8,152 nt of DNA. Origin: an uncultured Eubacteriales bacterium. Lineage in GTDB: Bacteria; Bacillota; Clostridia; Lachnospirales; Lachnospiraceae. The notes under the pieces are model-generated. The model was given only the letters and a program-made list of their open reading frames with translations, did no database searches and had not been told where the DNA came from. The stretch's first letter is position 1; every line of letters begins with the position of its first letter. Both the position numbers and the translations under genes were made by a program. Shown one piece after another: positions 1 to 7,302 of this stretch. The DNA is taken from the NCBI GenBank assembly GCA_900544525.1, contig UQVN01000146.1:1-8152 (forward strand), in the 5' to 3' direction.

Positions 1-690
1 AATAAATTTCTTTACAAATTCATCTTTTGGATTCATAATAATTTCTTCTGGCGTATCAAACTGAGCAATCAGCCCTTCATTGACAATCATAACGCGATCG
101 GATAATGTCATAGCCTCTTCTGGATCATGAGTTACAATAATCGTTGTTAAATGATATTCTTTTGCAATTGCTTTGATCTTATCTTTAATAGACTCTTTAA
201 TTACCCCATCTAAAGCACTCAGCGGTTCATCCAATAATAAAATCTTTGGTTTCATTACCATCGTTCTAGCAAGAGCCGTTCTTTGTTTTTGACCACCTGA
301 CAACTGATCGATTTTCTTTGTTAAATGTTCCCTTAATCCAAGCAAGTCAATCAATTCTTCCACTTCTTCATTGGTTGAAATGTTCGGCTTGTTTTTCAAA
401 CCATAAGTAATATTCTTATATACATTTAAATTGGGAAATAAAGCATAATCTTGAAATACAATGTTAAACCCTCTTTTTTCCATAGGAACATTTGTGATAT
501 CTTCTCCTTGATATGTGATCGTTCCATCACTCACATCGGTAATTCCTAAAATTAAATTGAGCAATGTTGTCTTTCCACAACCAGATGGTCCAAGAATAGA
601 AATAATCTCTCCATCTTCTATTTCTAAATTAATATCTTTTAAAACAGTCACATCATCATATATCTTTTTTACATGTTCTAGTTTTAACAT
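1..690 (-). CDS. ABC transporter ATP-binding protein, 3' end beyond the window (iron / polyamine / aminoethylphosphonate importer type)
   Basis: This is the nucleotide-binding subunit that hydrolyses ATP on the cytoplasmic face of an ABC importer. The 230 visible residues contain the full ATPase core: Walker A GPSGCGKTT at 34-42, Q-loop Gln80 in VFQDYALFP, signature LSGGQ at 130-134, Walker B ILLLDEP at 150-156, D-loop SALD at 158-161 and the H-loop His188 in THDPEEAM. The frame is still open at base 1, so the C-terminus is missing, including any TOBE-type regulatory domain that longer members carry. The ATG at 690 is preceded by AAGGAGAG at a normal distance. The VFQDYALFP and THDPEEAM wording fits the FbpC/PotA/PhnT group (ferric iron, spermidine/putrescine, 2-aminoethylphosphonate). 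The substrate cannot be decided without the permease and binding-protein genes, which should lie beyond the left edge. It is separated from purD by a terminator, so it is probably an independent unit. Confidence 0.93.
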   Translation of the reverse strand, partial: MLKLEHVKKIYDDVTVLKDINLEIEDGEIISILGPSGCGKTTLLNLILGITDVSDGTITYQGEDITNVPMEKRGFNIVFQDYALFPNLNVYKNITYGLKNKPNISTNEEVEELIDLLGLREHLTKKIDQLSGGQKQRTALARTMVMKPKILLLDEPLSALDGVIKESIKDKIKAIAKEYHLTTIIVTHDPEEAMTLSDRVMIVNEGLIAQFDTPEEIIMNPKDEFVKKFI

Positions 691-786
691 ATACTTCTCT
701 CCTTTTCTCGTCCATCAAACCTTTTCTCACGTCTCTCACGTTCTTTCTCATTCTATCAATTTCTTTTTTTCTGCACTATCTTCTTT

Positions 787-815
787 TTTTTAAACCTTTG
801 TAAAGTATTTGTTAA
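787..815 (-). promoter_or_regulatory. Possible promoter for the ABC transporter gene
   Basis: On the minus strand TTAACA (815-810) is followed after 17 bases by TAAAAA (792-787). This is a good -35 match but a weak -10 match. An alternative pair is TTTACA with GATAGT and an 18-base spacer slightly downstream. The region is so A/T-rich that either could be chance. A promoter is expected somewhere in 691-935 because the upstream purD operon ends in a terminator. The rest of this 290-base gap holds a purine-rich leader and no gene that I can support. Confidence 0.25.
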
Positions 816-935
816 TGAATTCCCCTCTTTTTAAAGAAATTTTACAAAAAATAGCCAATCAAGTGTGCATTGCATATCCTTTGTAACTTTAAATTAAGCG
901 CTTTTTTCATTTATAAAATGCAATTTCTTATAAGT

Positions 936-976
936 AAAAAGAGCTATCTTACTAATTTCTTAGTAAGACAGCTCTT
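936..976 (-). terminator. Rho-independent terminator of the purE-M-N-D operon
   Basis: On the minus strand the arms at 976-960 and 955-939 form a 17-bp stem that is fully paired if one G-U is allowed. The loop is GAAA and a run of five T follows (940-936, the first two also ending the stem). On the plus strand the same position becomes an A/C mismatch and no T-run follows, so the signal is directional and belongs to purD. The stem begins one base after the purD stop codon. Confidence 0.92.
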
Positions 977-977
977 C

Positions 978-2255
978 TCATTGTTCTACTTCATCAATGG
1001 CTTTTCCAATATCCGTTCTCATATATTTATTTTTAAATGTAATCCATTCTGTTGCTTTATAGGCGTTGAATCTTGCCTCTTTTAAGTCTTTTCCCGTTGC
1101 TGTAATGCCAACAACGCGGCCTCCATTTGTCACGATCTGATCCCCTTCTAATTTTGTTCCCGCATGAAAACAATAATAACCTTCTTTTCCATCAAAATTT
1201 TCAAATCCGCTCATTGGAATCCCTTTTTCATAATGCTCTGGATATCCATCGGATGCTAATACAACACATACCGCTGCATTGTCTTCAAACTGCAAATCAA
1301 TTGATTCTAATGTGCCATCGATACACGCCTCAAACACATCGACAATATCATTTTTCATTCTAGGAATTACAACTTGTGCCTCTGGATCTCCGAAACGAGC
1401 ATTGTACTCTAATACCTTTGGCCCATCTTCTGTCAACATGAGTCCTGTAAATAACACTCCGACAAAAGGGCGTCCCTCTTTTGCCATAGCATCAATGGTT
1501 GGCTGATAAACGTACTTTTCACAAAATTCCTTCACTTCTTCTGTGTAAAATGGACTTGGAGAAAACGTGCCCATTCCACCCGTATTCAAACCTTGATCGC
1601 CATCTTTGGCACGTTTATGATCTTGGGCTGATGTCATGCATTGAATCGTCTTCCCATCCGAAAATGCTAAAACAGATACTTCACGGCCTGTCATAAATTC
1701 TTCTATTACAATTTTATCTCCAGCAGATCCAAATTGTTTCTCAAGCATTAGTGTTTTCACACCTTCTCTTGCCTCTTCCTTTGTATTACAGATTAAAACT
1801 CCTTTTCCAAGTGCCAATCCATCTGCTTTTAATACGATCGGATACTTTGAAGTGTCAAGATATGCAATCGCTTTTTCTGGATCAGTAAAAGTTTCATAGG
1901 AAGCCGTTGGAATGTTGTATTTTTTCATTAACTCTTTTGAAAAAGCTTTTGAACCTTCTAAAATGGCTGCATTTTTTCTTGGTCCAAACACCCGAAGCCC
2001 TTCCGCTTCAAACGCATCGACAATCCCAGCAACTAATGGGTCATCCATACCAATGACCGTTAAATCAATGGCCGTTTCTTTTGCAAAGGCCACTAATTTT
2101 TCTATTTCCATAGCACCAATATTCACACATTCTGCCACTTGTCCAATTCCTGCATTCCCAGGGGCACAATAAATTTTATCCACTCTTGGACTTTTTGAAA
2201 CCTTCCATGCAATTGCATGTTCTCTACCGCCACTTCCTACAATTAATACTTTCAT
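978..2255 (-). CDS. purD: Phosphoribosylamine--glycine ligase (GAR synthetase)
   Basis: It joins glycine to 5-phosphoribosylamine using ATP, giving glycinamide ribonucleotide, the second step of IMP synthesis in the cytoplasm. The 425 residues match the usual PurD length. Visible blocks are the N-terminal VGSGGREHAIAWK (6-18), the ATP-grasp part with VLKADGLALGKGV (141-153) and VIEEFMTGREVSV (183-195), DHKRAKDGDQGLNTGGMG (212-229), and the metal/ATP-binding EYNARFGDPE (283-292). At 68-72 it reads IGMDD where many bacterial PurD proteins have GPE-type wording; this is probably a lineage variant, since the surrounding residues are intact. The ATG at 2255 has GAGGAAGG upstream and sits at the conserved MKVLIVG start. 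It is last in the operon, 51 bases after purN, and ends directly at a terminator. In many Firmicutes purH lies between purN and purD; it is absent here. Confidence 0.98.
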   Translation of the reverse strand: MKVLIVGSGGREHAIAWKVSKSPRVDKIYCAPGNAGIGQVAECVNIGAMEIEKLVAFAKETAIDLTVIGMDDPLVAGIVDAFEAEGLRVFGPRKNAAILEGSKAFSKELMKKYNIPTASYETFTDPEKAIAYLDTSKYPIVLKADGLALGKGVLICNTKEEAREGVKTLMLEKQFGSAGDKIVIEEFMTGREVSVLAFSDGKTIQCMTSAQDHKRAKDGDQGLNTGGMGTFSPSPFYTEEVKEFCEKYVYQPTIDAMAKEGRPFVGVLFTGLMLTEDGPKVLEYNARFGDPEAQVVIPRMKNDIVDVFEACIDGTLESIDLQFEDNAAVCVVLASDGYPEHYEKGIPMSGFENFDGKEGYYCFHAGTKLEGDQIVTNGGRVVGITATGKDLKEARFNAYKATEWITFKNKYMRTDIGKAIDEVEQ

Positions 2256-2306
2256 TTTCCCTTCCTCTTTCTGATTGTTCTAAAGAATTTTTTTCTCATC
2301 GTTTCT

Positions 2307-2933
2307 TTATTCTAAAATAGTCACATGACCATCTTTTACAATCACTTTTCCATTTGCAATTAAATCGATCGCCTTTGGCAAAAGAACCCACTCTGCCTCT
2401 TCCATCACTCGTCGTTGTAATAGTTCTTTCGTATCTCCATTCTGTACCATCACAGGTTTTTGTAACAAAATTGGCCCTGTATCCGTTCCACAATCTACAA
2501 AGTGTACGGTAGCTCCTGTCACTTTTACCCCACGTTCCAAAGCACTTTCATGAACTTTTAATCCATAATATCCTGTTCCACAAAAAGCTGGAATTAAAGA
2601 TGGATGAATATTAATAATCCGATTTTCATATCTTTTAATAATCTTTTCTGGAACAACAACTAAAAATCCTGCTAGTACAATGAGATCTAATTTCCTTTCT
2701 TCTAGTGCCAAAAAAAGAGCTTCATTGAAACGTTCCCTTGTCTCATAATCTTTTGGAGAAATACAAACGGCCTCAATTCCATGTTTTTTTGCTCTCTCTA
2801 ATGCATAAGCATTTTTATTATTACTAATGACCGTTACTACTTTTGCGTTTGTAATCGTTTTATTGTCAATAGCATCCATAATCGCTTGTAAATTTGTTCC
2901 TCCACCAGATACTAACACTCCAACTCTTAGCAT
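2307..2933 (-). CDS. purN: Phosphoribosylglycinamide formyltransferase (GAR transformylase, folate-dependent)
   Basis: It transfers a formyl group from 10-formyltetrahydrofolate to GAR, giving FGAR (step 3). The 208 residues fit the PurN family. The N-terminal LVSGGGTNLQAI (7-18) is the phosphate-binding loop. The catalytic set of the E. coli enzyme (Asn106, His108, Asp144) corresponds here to Asn108 and His110 in NIHPSLIP and Asp151 in CGTDTGP, and the nearby conserved His is His144 in ATVHFV. The start codon lies inside the end of purM: the two genes share 7 bases (2927-2933, ATGCTAA). The ribosome binding site AAGGAG is within the last codons of purM, which suggests coupled translation. 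This is the folate-dependent enzyme, not the formate-using ATP-grasp PurT, because no ATP-grasp domain is present. Confidence 0.98.
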   Translation of the reverse strand: MLRVGVLVSGGGTNLQAIMDAIDNKTITNAKVVTVISNNKNAYALERAKKHGIEAVCISPKDYETRERFNEALFLALEERKLDLIVLAGFLVVVPEKIIKRYENRIINIHPSLIPAFCGTGYYGLKVHESALERGVKVTGATVHFVDCGTDTGPILLQKPVMVQNGDTKELLQRRVMEEAEWVLLPKAIDLIANGKVIVKDGHVTILE

Positions 2934-3952
2934 ATGGTTACTCCTTTTTCTCCCTCTTCACACGCTCCAACAATAAATGCCTTTTCACCTGCTTCTTCTA
3001 ACGCCGCAATCGTCTTTTCCACATCCTTTGGATCCACTGCCAACATCATACCAATACCCATGTTATAGGTATTATACATCATCTCTTCTTCTATCTCGCC
3101 TTTTTCTTGTAATAGCTTAAAAATTGCTGGCACTTCATAACTTTCCTTCTTTATAACAGCTCGGATTCTATCCGGTAACATTCTTGGAATATTCTCATAA
3201 AATCCGCCCCCTGTAATATGGCTACAACCTTTTATTGTAACGCCCGCATTTTTTACACTTTTTAATGCTTTTACATAAATTTTCGTCGGTGTTAACAGAG
3301 CTTCTCCTAATGTCTTTCCTAACTCTTCATAATAACGATTTAATTGTTCTTTCTCCATTGGGAATACTTTACGAACTAAAGAATATCCATTGCTGTGAAT
3401 ACCAGAAGAAGCGATTCCAATTAAAATATCTCCTTCTTTTATTTCTTTTCCTGTAATCAAATCTTTTTCATCTACCACTCCAACAGCAAAGCCTGCAAGA
3501 TCATATTCATCTTCTGGATAAAAACCAGGCATTTCTGCTGTTTCGCCACCAATTAAAGCTGCCTCAGACTGAATACAACCTTCTGCTACTCCACTTACAA
3601 TCGTAGCAATTTTTTCAGGAAAGTTTTTACCACACGCAATGTAATCTAAGAAAAATAATGGTTCACCGCCAGCACAAGCAATATCATTCACACACATCGC
3701 TACACAATCAATTCCGATGGTATCGTGCTTATCCAATAAAAAAGCCAGTTTTAATTTTGTTCCAACTCCATCTGTACCAGATACTAAAGTAGGATTTTCC
3801 ATATCTTTAAATTTTTTCATGGAAAATGCTCCAGAAAACCCTCCAAGATTCGTTAAAACTTCTTTTCTCATGGTAGCTTGTACATGTTTCTTCATCAATT
3901 CTACTGATTTATAACCTGCTTCAATATCTACGCCAGCGTTCTTGTAATCCAT
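2927..3952 (-). CDS. purM: Phosphoribosylformylglycinamidine cyclo-ligase (AIR synthetase)
   Basis: It uses ATP to close the imidazole ring of FGAM, giving aminoimidazole ribonucleotide (step 5). At 341 residues it has normal length. Recognisable PurM blocks are SGTDGVGTK (58-66), DCVAMCVND (82-90), GGETAEMPG (135-143), SSGIHSNGYSLVRK (182-195), HITGGGFYENIPR (245-257) and YNMGIGM (296-302). The start MDYKNAGVDIEAG is the typical N-terminus, and AGGAGG stands 8 bases before the ATG. It follows purE after 103 bases with no hairpin between them, so co-transcription is likely, and it overlaps purN at its 3' end. The preceding enzyme PurL, which supplies its substrate, is not encoded in the window. 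Confidence 0.98.
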   Translation of the reverse strand: MDYKNAGVDIEAGYKSVELMKKHVQATMRKEVLTNLGGFSGAFSMKKFKDMENPTLVSGTDGVGTKLKLAFLLDKHDTIGIDCVAMCVNDIACAGGEPLFFLDYIACGKNFPEKIATIVSGVAEGCIQSEAALIGGETAEMPGFYPEDEYDLAGFAVGVVDEKDLITGKEIKEGDILIGIASSGIHSNGYSLVRKVFPMEKEQLNRYYEELGKTLGEALLTPTKIYVKALKSVKNAGVTIKGCSHITGGGFYENIPRMLPDRIRAVIKKESYEVPAIFKLLQEKGEIEEEMMYNTYNMGIGMMLAVDPKDVEKTIAALEEAGEKAFIVGACEEGEKGVTIC

Positions 3953-4055
3953 CTTTAATCCTCCTGAATGAAATACGTTTTTTATAATTTCTTATCTTTT
4001 TTGCTTCCTATTAAAAATTGAAATACACCTTTTTCATTGATTGCTTTCGTTTGGC

Positions 4056-4571
4056 TTACTCTTTATGCAAATAGCTTTGATAGCCGATGGTTTCTAATTT
4101 CTCAGCTTTATCAACTACCATCGTTTCTAATTCTTTTGCATACGCCTCTACTCTAGCACTTAACGCTTCATCACTGATGGCCAAAATTTTTCCCGCCAAT
4201 AGCCCTGCATTTAATGCTCCATTAATGGCTACTGTTGCAACAGGAATCCCTGGTGGCATTTGTACAATAGAATAAAGAGAATCCACTCCTCCTAATGCCT
4301 TTGTCTGCACTGGTACACCAATAACTGGAAGAACTGTCATGGATGCTACCATACCTGGAAGATGGGCAGCTCCTCCTGCTCCTGCAATAATCACTTGAAT
4401 TCCCCTTTGTTTTGCCGTCTTTGCATACTCATACAGGCGCTCTGGTGTACGATGCGCTGATACAATGGTACACTCATATTCTATATGTAATGTATCAAGC
4501 ATTTCACACGCCTTAGCCATAACAGGCAGATCTGAATCACTTCCCATAATAATTCCTACTTTGGCACTCAT
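4056..4571 (-). CDS. purE: N5-carboxyaminoimidazole ribonucleotide mutase, class I PurE
   Basis: It moves the carboxyl group of N5-CAIR to carbon 4, giving CAIR (second half of step 6). In this family it is a small cytoplasmic oligomeric enzyme, usually an octamer. The 171 residues include MGSDSDLPVM (9-18), the substrate-binding SAHRTPERL (38-46, with His40 at the position of the catalytic histidine), GAGGAAHLPGM (64-74) and PVIGVPV (82-88). A purK gene lies next door, which supports the class I mutase role over the class II AIR carboxylase. AGGAGGA precedes the ATG at 4571. It is the first gene of the purE-M-N-D operon, with its own promoter upstream, and is separated from purK by a terminator-like inverted repeat. 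Confidence 0.97.
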   Translation of the reverse strand: MSAKVGIIMGSDSDLPVMAKACEMLDTLHIEYECTIVSAHRTPERLYEYAKTAKQRGIQVIIAGAGGAAHLPGMVASMTVLPVIGVPVQTKALGGVDSLYSIVQMPPGIPVATVAINGALNAGLLAGKILAISDEALSARVEAYAKELETMVVDKAEKLETIGYQSYLHKE

Positions 4572-4618
4572 CTTGTCCTCCTATCACTTTCCAGAACATT
4601 TTTTGTCTTTTCCAGCTT

Positions 4619-4647
4619 ATTGTATCATTTGTGCAACAAGATTACAA
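4619..4647 (-). promoter_or_regulatory. Promoter of the purE-M-N-D operon (extended -10)
   Basis: On the minus strand TTGTAA (4647-4642) is separated by exactly 17 bases from TACAAT (4624-4619). The -10 is preceded by TGA, which makes an extended -10 element. It lies about 48 bases before the purE start, and the terminator between purK and purE means an internal promoter is needed here. The -35 matches consensus at four of six bases and the -10 at five of six. Confidence 0.72.
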
Positions 4648-4683
4648 TTCTCCATTGATTATTTACGCAATTTCCATTGATTA
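4645..4683 (-). repeat. Tandem direct repeat, possible regulator site upstream of purE
   Basis: The 11-mer TAATCAATGGA occurs twice on the minus strand, at 4683-4673 and 4661-4651, exactly 22 bases apart. Each copy is followed by an AATTG, with one extra base in the downstream copy (4672-4668 and 4649-4645). The downstream copy reaches into the -35 box. Spacing of about two helical turns would place both copies on the same face of the DNA. It does not resemble the B. subtilis PurBox. A binding role is inferred from position only. Confidence 0.5.
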
Positions 4684-4690
4684 ATCGACC

Positions 4691-4737
4691 GATTTTTTAA
4701 AGGCTAGGAAACATAAGTTCCTAGCCTTTAAAAAATC
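4691..4737 (-). terminator. Perfect 20-bp inverted repeat, terminator after purK (potentially bidirectional)
   Basis: The arms at 4691-4710 and 4718-4737 are exact reverse complements around a 7-base loop. The core AAAGGCTAGGAA is flanked by an A-run on one side and a T-run on the other, so either strand reads as a stem followed by U-rich sequence. It starts 5 bases after the purK stop. Since no gene arrives from the other direction, its working role is to end the purK transcript and isolate purE. Confidence 0.88.
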
Positions 4738-4742
4738 ACATT

Positions 4743-5882
4743 TTATTCTTCTTCTGAAAAGTATAATTTGGAGTGGGCATAGCGAGCTTCGGCTAATGCC
4801 ATTTCTAGCGTCTGTGCTGTCACAGTAATATGCCCCATCTTTCTTCCAACTTTTACTTGTTCCTTTCCGTAAATATGTACTTGTACATTTGGATAAGTAT
4901 AAGCTTTTTCTAAACCATGTAAATTGGCTTTCCCATTCTTATCACCAATAATATTTTTCATAACAGTCGGACGAATTAAATTTGTATTTCCAAGAGGGAG
5001 TCCTAAAATAGCACGAATATGATTTTCATATTGAGAAGTATAACAGCCTTCAATCGTGTAATGTCCAGAGTTATGTGGGCGTGGAGCTAATTCATTAACA
5101 AGCACTTCTCCATCGCTCGTAATAAATAATTCAATACAAAGCATACCAATCGCTTGAAATACATAAGAAGTTTTTTTAGCAATTTCAAATGCTTTTTCCC
5201 TCATTTCCTCCGTAATATCCGCAGGAACTAAAGTTTCATCTAAAATACTATTTTTATGAATATTTTCTGCTACTGGAAATACTTCCACTTGCCTATTTAA
5301 ACTTTGGCAAACCAAAATCGATACTTCTTTTAAAAATGGAACATATTCTTCTACCATAAGAGGCACTTTTCCTCCTCCTAACGATTCATATGCCTCTTTT
5401 ATGTCCTCTCTTTTCTTTATAACAGCATTTCCTTTTCCATCATAGCCCCCAGTACAAGCTTTTAAAATCAATGGATATCCAAATTTTCTTTCTGCCGTTT
5501 CCATATCTTCAATGGAATGAATAGCAATAAAATCTGGAACTGGAATTCCATGTTGACGCAACCAACTTTTTTGGTGGTACTTATTTTGAATATGACGAAG
5601 AGTTTCACTGGACGGATACACAGGAGTTCCTTTTTCTTCCATCGCCTTTAATGCCTCTACACTAATATGCTCAAATTCATAAGTCACTACATCCACTTTA
5701 TCCGCCAACTGTAACATAGCATCCATATCATCAAATTCTGCAATGATATGTTCATCTGCAATGCTATGTGCAGGACAATTGAGCGTTGGATCGAGAATTA
5801 CAAAATAATAATCCATTCTCTTTGCATCTAAGATCATCATTTTTCCAAGTTGACCGCCACCAACAATTCCTATTTTCTTCAT
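4743..5882 (-). CDS. purK: N5-carboxyaminoimidazole ribonucleotide synthetase
   Basis: It uses ATP and bicarbonate to carboxylate AIR at the exocyclic nitrogen, giving N5-CAIR, which PurE then rearranges (first half of step 6). The 379 residues fit the PurK family. Visible are the N-terminal IGIVGGGQLGKMM (4-16), YEFEH (68-72), the ATP-grasp loop KACTGGYDGKG (141-151), VEEYVPFLKEVS (177-188) and the metal-binding NELAPRPHNSGH (263-274). The ATG at 5882 follows AAGGAGAG. It sits 66 bases after the 427-residue gene with no clear promoter between them, so the two may share a transcript, and it ends at a strong terminator. Having purK upstream of purE and on a different unit departs from the common purE-purK order. 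Confidence 0.97.
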   Translation of the reverse strand: MKKIGIVGGGQLGKMMILDAKRMDYYFVILDPTLNCPAHSIADEHIIAEFDDMDAMLQLADKVDVVTYEFEHISVEALKAMEEKGTPVYPSSETLRHIQNKYHQKSWLRQHGIPVPDFIAIHSIEDMETAERKFGYPLILKACTGGYDGKGNAVIKKREDIKEAYESLGGGKVPLMVEEYVPFLKEVSILVCQSLNRQVEVFPVAENIHKNSILDETLVPADITEEMREKAFEIAKKTSYVFQAIGMLCIELFITSDGEVLVNELAPRPHNSGHYTIEGCYTSQYENHIRAILGLPLGNTNLIRPTVMKNIIGDKNGKANLHGLEKAYTYPNVQVHIYGKEQVKVGRKMGHITVTAQTLEMALAEARYAHSKLYFSEEE

Positions 5883-5948
5883 TGTTTTTCTCTCCTTATG
5901 CTTCTTTTCTATGACTTTTTCTTTTACAACAATACGCTTTTCCCTTAC

Positions 5949-7232
5949 TTAATTTTCAACATATTGTTCTAATAATCGCATTTGCCCCTGTTTTAATTCC
6001 AGATACCAATCTATTTTTCTCTCTTCCCTCTGAATCATTTTCTGCTCTTCTTCCCCCTCACCTCCTTGTCCTTCCTCTTTTTGAATCTTTTTTTGTGCCA
6101 AAAGAATCTGTTGTTCTTCCTCGATGTTTTCCCTTATCCTCTGCATGAGCCTATCTTTTCCAACAACCCATTTAAGGCTTATTTCTTCCTCTTCTTCCCT
6201 TTCTAGTGCTTCCAAAAAGAACACGCCTGACCATTGTTTTAATGATTCTTTCCACTCTTCATAGGCAGTCTTTGTGACCGATAACACCCTTTCTATAAAG
6301 GCTTTATCAATATAAAGAAATAAATCTTCTCTTATTTCCTCTTCCTTTCCATCAAAAAGAGAAACCAAAATTTCTTGTCGATTACAATGTCCCACTGGTT
6401 TTTCATAAGGAATCATGCAAATGCCTTTTTCTTGTAATTGAATTTTTATCTCTTCTACGAACCGTTCCTGTCCTCTTTCATAATGCATGAGAAATATTTC
6501 CTCTTGTGTTCCTTTTTTTTGCTCCAAATACCATTCTACAAATGGCTGTAATTTCTTCTCACAAATTATTCCCACTTCTTCTTTTGAAAGAGAAAGAACA
6601 TGATCCGCTCTTTTTCTTTCCTTTTCGGTAACTTCTCCTCCCATTTCATAAAGATAGGAACCATCCTTCTTTTGATTTTCTTTTAAAATCCAATCAAGCC
6701 TCCTATTTTCCTTAGAAAAACATTCTTTTATTCTCATCGGTATAAAAACATCGGAATAATCGCTAAAAAACCAGTACAAGGCTTCTTTTACCCTTTTATA
6801 TGGCACACGTTCTTGTTCTTTTGCACTATCTTCAAAGATCGTATAAAGCTCCATATAAAGTTCCATATAAATCATAAAGCAGTACAAGTTTTGTTGAATC
6901 GCATAGGTATAAAGCGCTTTCCACTCTCTTGTCAGAAAAGAAAAGATGGCACCAAATTCTTCCCCTAATAGCTGTTTTGCTATTTCTTCCTTTTCATATT
7001 TTTTTTGCTCTCCTTTGGCACAAAGAAAACTCCACCTTTCTTTCTCCCTTAACGAACACATATGATATGTTCCATTGGCACAACATTCATAGAGCTGTGC
7101 CATCTGATCAATGAAAATGCTCATCGTTTTGAAATAAGTCCCATAAGGTTCCTCGATTTCCTTTTCTAAAGGAATCAGCCGAATCCTTTCGCGAACCAAT
7201 TCAAACCGTTCCATTCGTTCTATACTTTCCAT
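5949..7232 (-). CDS. Uncharacterised protein resembling the N-terminal part of a clostridial aminopeptidase-like (M29-type) family, without the catalytic end
   Basis: I do not recognise a confirmed function. The 427 residues show no signal peptide or membrane helix. Residues about 90-170 (EEFGAIFSFLTREW, IYMELYMELYTIFED, ALYWFFSDYSDVF) and 304-345 (DKAFIERVLSVTKTAYEEW) recall, from memory, the long N-terminal and middle parts of a Lachnospiraceae protein group usually annotated as leucyl aminopeptidase or aminopeptidase T-like. Those proteins continue with a metallopeptidase domain. Here the last 80 or so residues are instead a Glu/Gln/Lys-rich, probably helical tail (346-425). No HExxH or similar metal-binding cluster is visible. 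The protein may therefore be a degenerate, non-catalytic relative. The ATG at 7232 is supported by AAGGAGTG and by a promoter about 70 bases upstream. It may be co-transcribed with purK, but no link to purine synthesis is evident in the protein. Confidence 0.85.
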   Translation of the reverse strand: MESIERMERFELVRERIRLIPLEKEIEEPYGTYFKTMSIFIDQMAQLYECCANGTYHMCSLREKERWSFLCAKGEQKKYEKEEIAKQLLGEEFGAIFSFLTREWKALYTYAIQQNLYCFMIYMELYMELYTIFEDSAKEQERVPYKRVKEALYWFFSDYSDVFIPMRIKECFSKENRRLDWILKENQKKDGSYLYEMGGEVTEKERKRADHVLSLSKEEVGIICEKKLQPFVEWYLEQKKGTQEEIFLMHYERGQERFVEEIKIQLQEKGICMIPYEKPVGHCNRQEILVSLFDGKEEEIREDLFLYIDKAFIERVLSVTKTAYEEWKESLKQWSGVFFLEALEREEEEEISLKWVVGKDRLMQRIRENIEEEQQILLAQKKIQKEEGQGGEGEEEQKMIQREERKIDWYLELKQGQMRLLEQYVEN

Positions 7233-7302
7233 TTTTCACTCCTTATCCATTTTTCTCTATCCTATCACAAGGAACGAAACGCCCTTTTTAGTTTCTTCCC
7301 TC

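Noticed and set aside
515..793. Plus-strand open frame of 92 codons across the ABC ATPase start
   Set aside because: It is the complement of the ATPase gene running into a low-complexity leader, has no convincing ribosome binding site, and encodes a Ser/Phe-rich chain typical of a shadow frame.
870..1085. Plus-strand open frame of 71 codons over the purD terminator
   Set aside because: It crosses the terminator hairpin and the end of purD and encodes a Phe/Cys-rich product with no recognisable motif.
2296..2493. Minus-strand frame of 65 codons inside purN
   Set aside because: It lies in another frame of purN, and its Arg/Trp/Cys-rich composition is typical of a shifted reading of a real gene.
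3953..4055. Separate promoter or hidden small gene between purE and purM
   Set aside because: The 103 bases are A/T-rich with no hairpin, no convincing -35/-10 pair and no open frame with a start and ribosome binding site other than purM.
4572..4690. Purine riboswitch or PurBox upstream of purE
   Set aside because: I looked for the three-way junction loop sequences of the xpt-type aptamer and for the CCGAAC PurBox core; neither is visible here or before purK.
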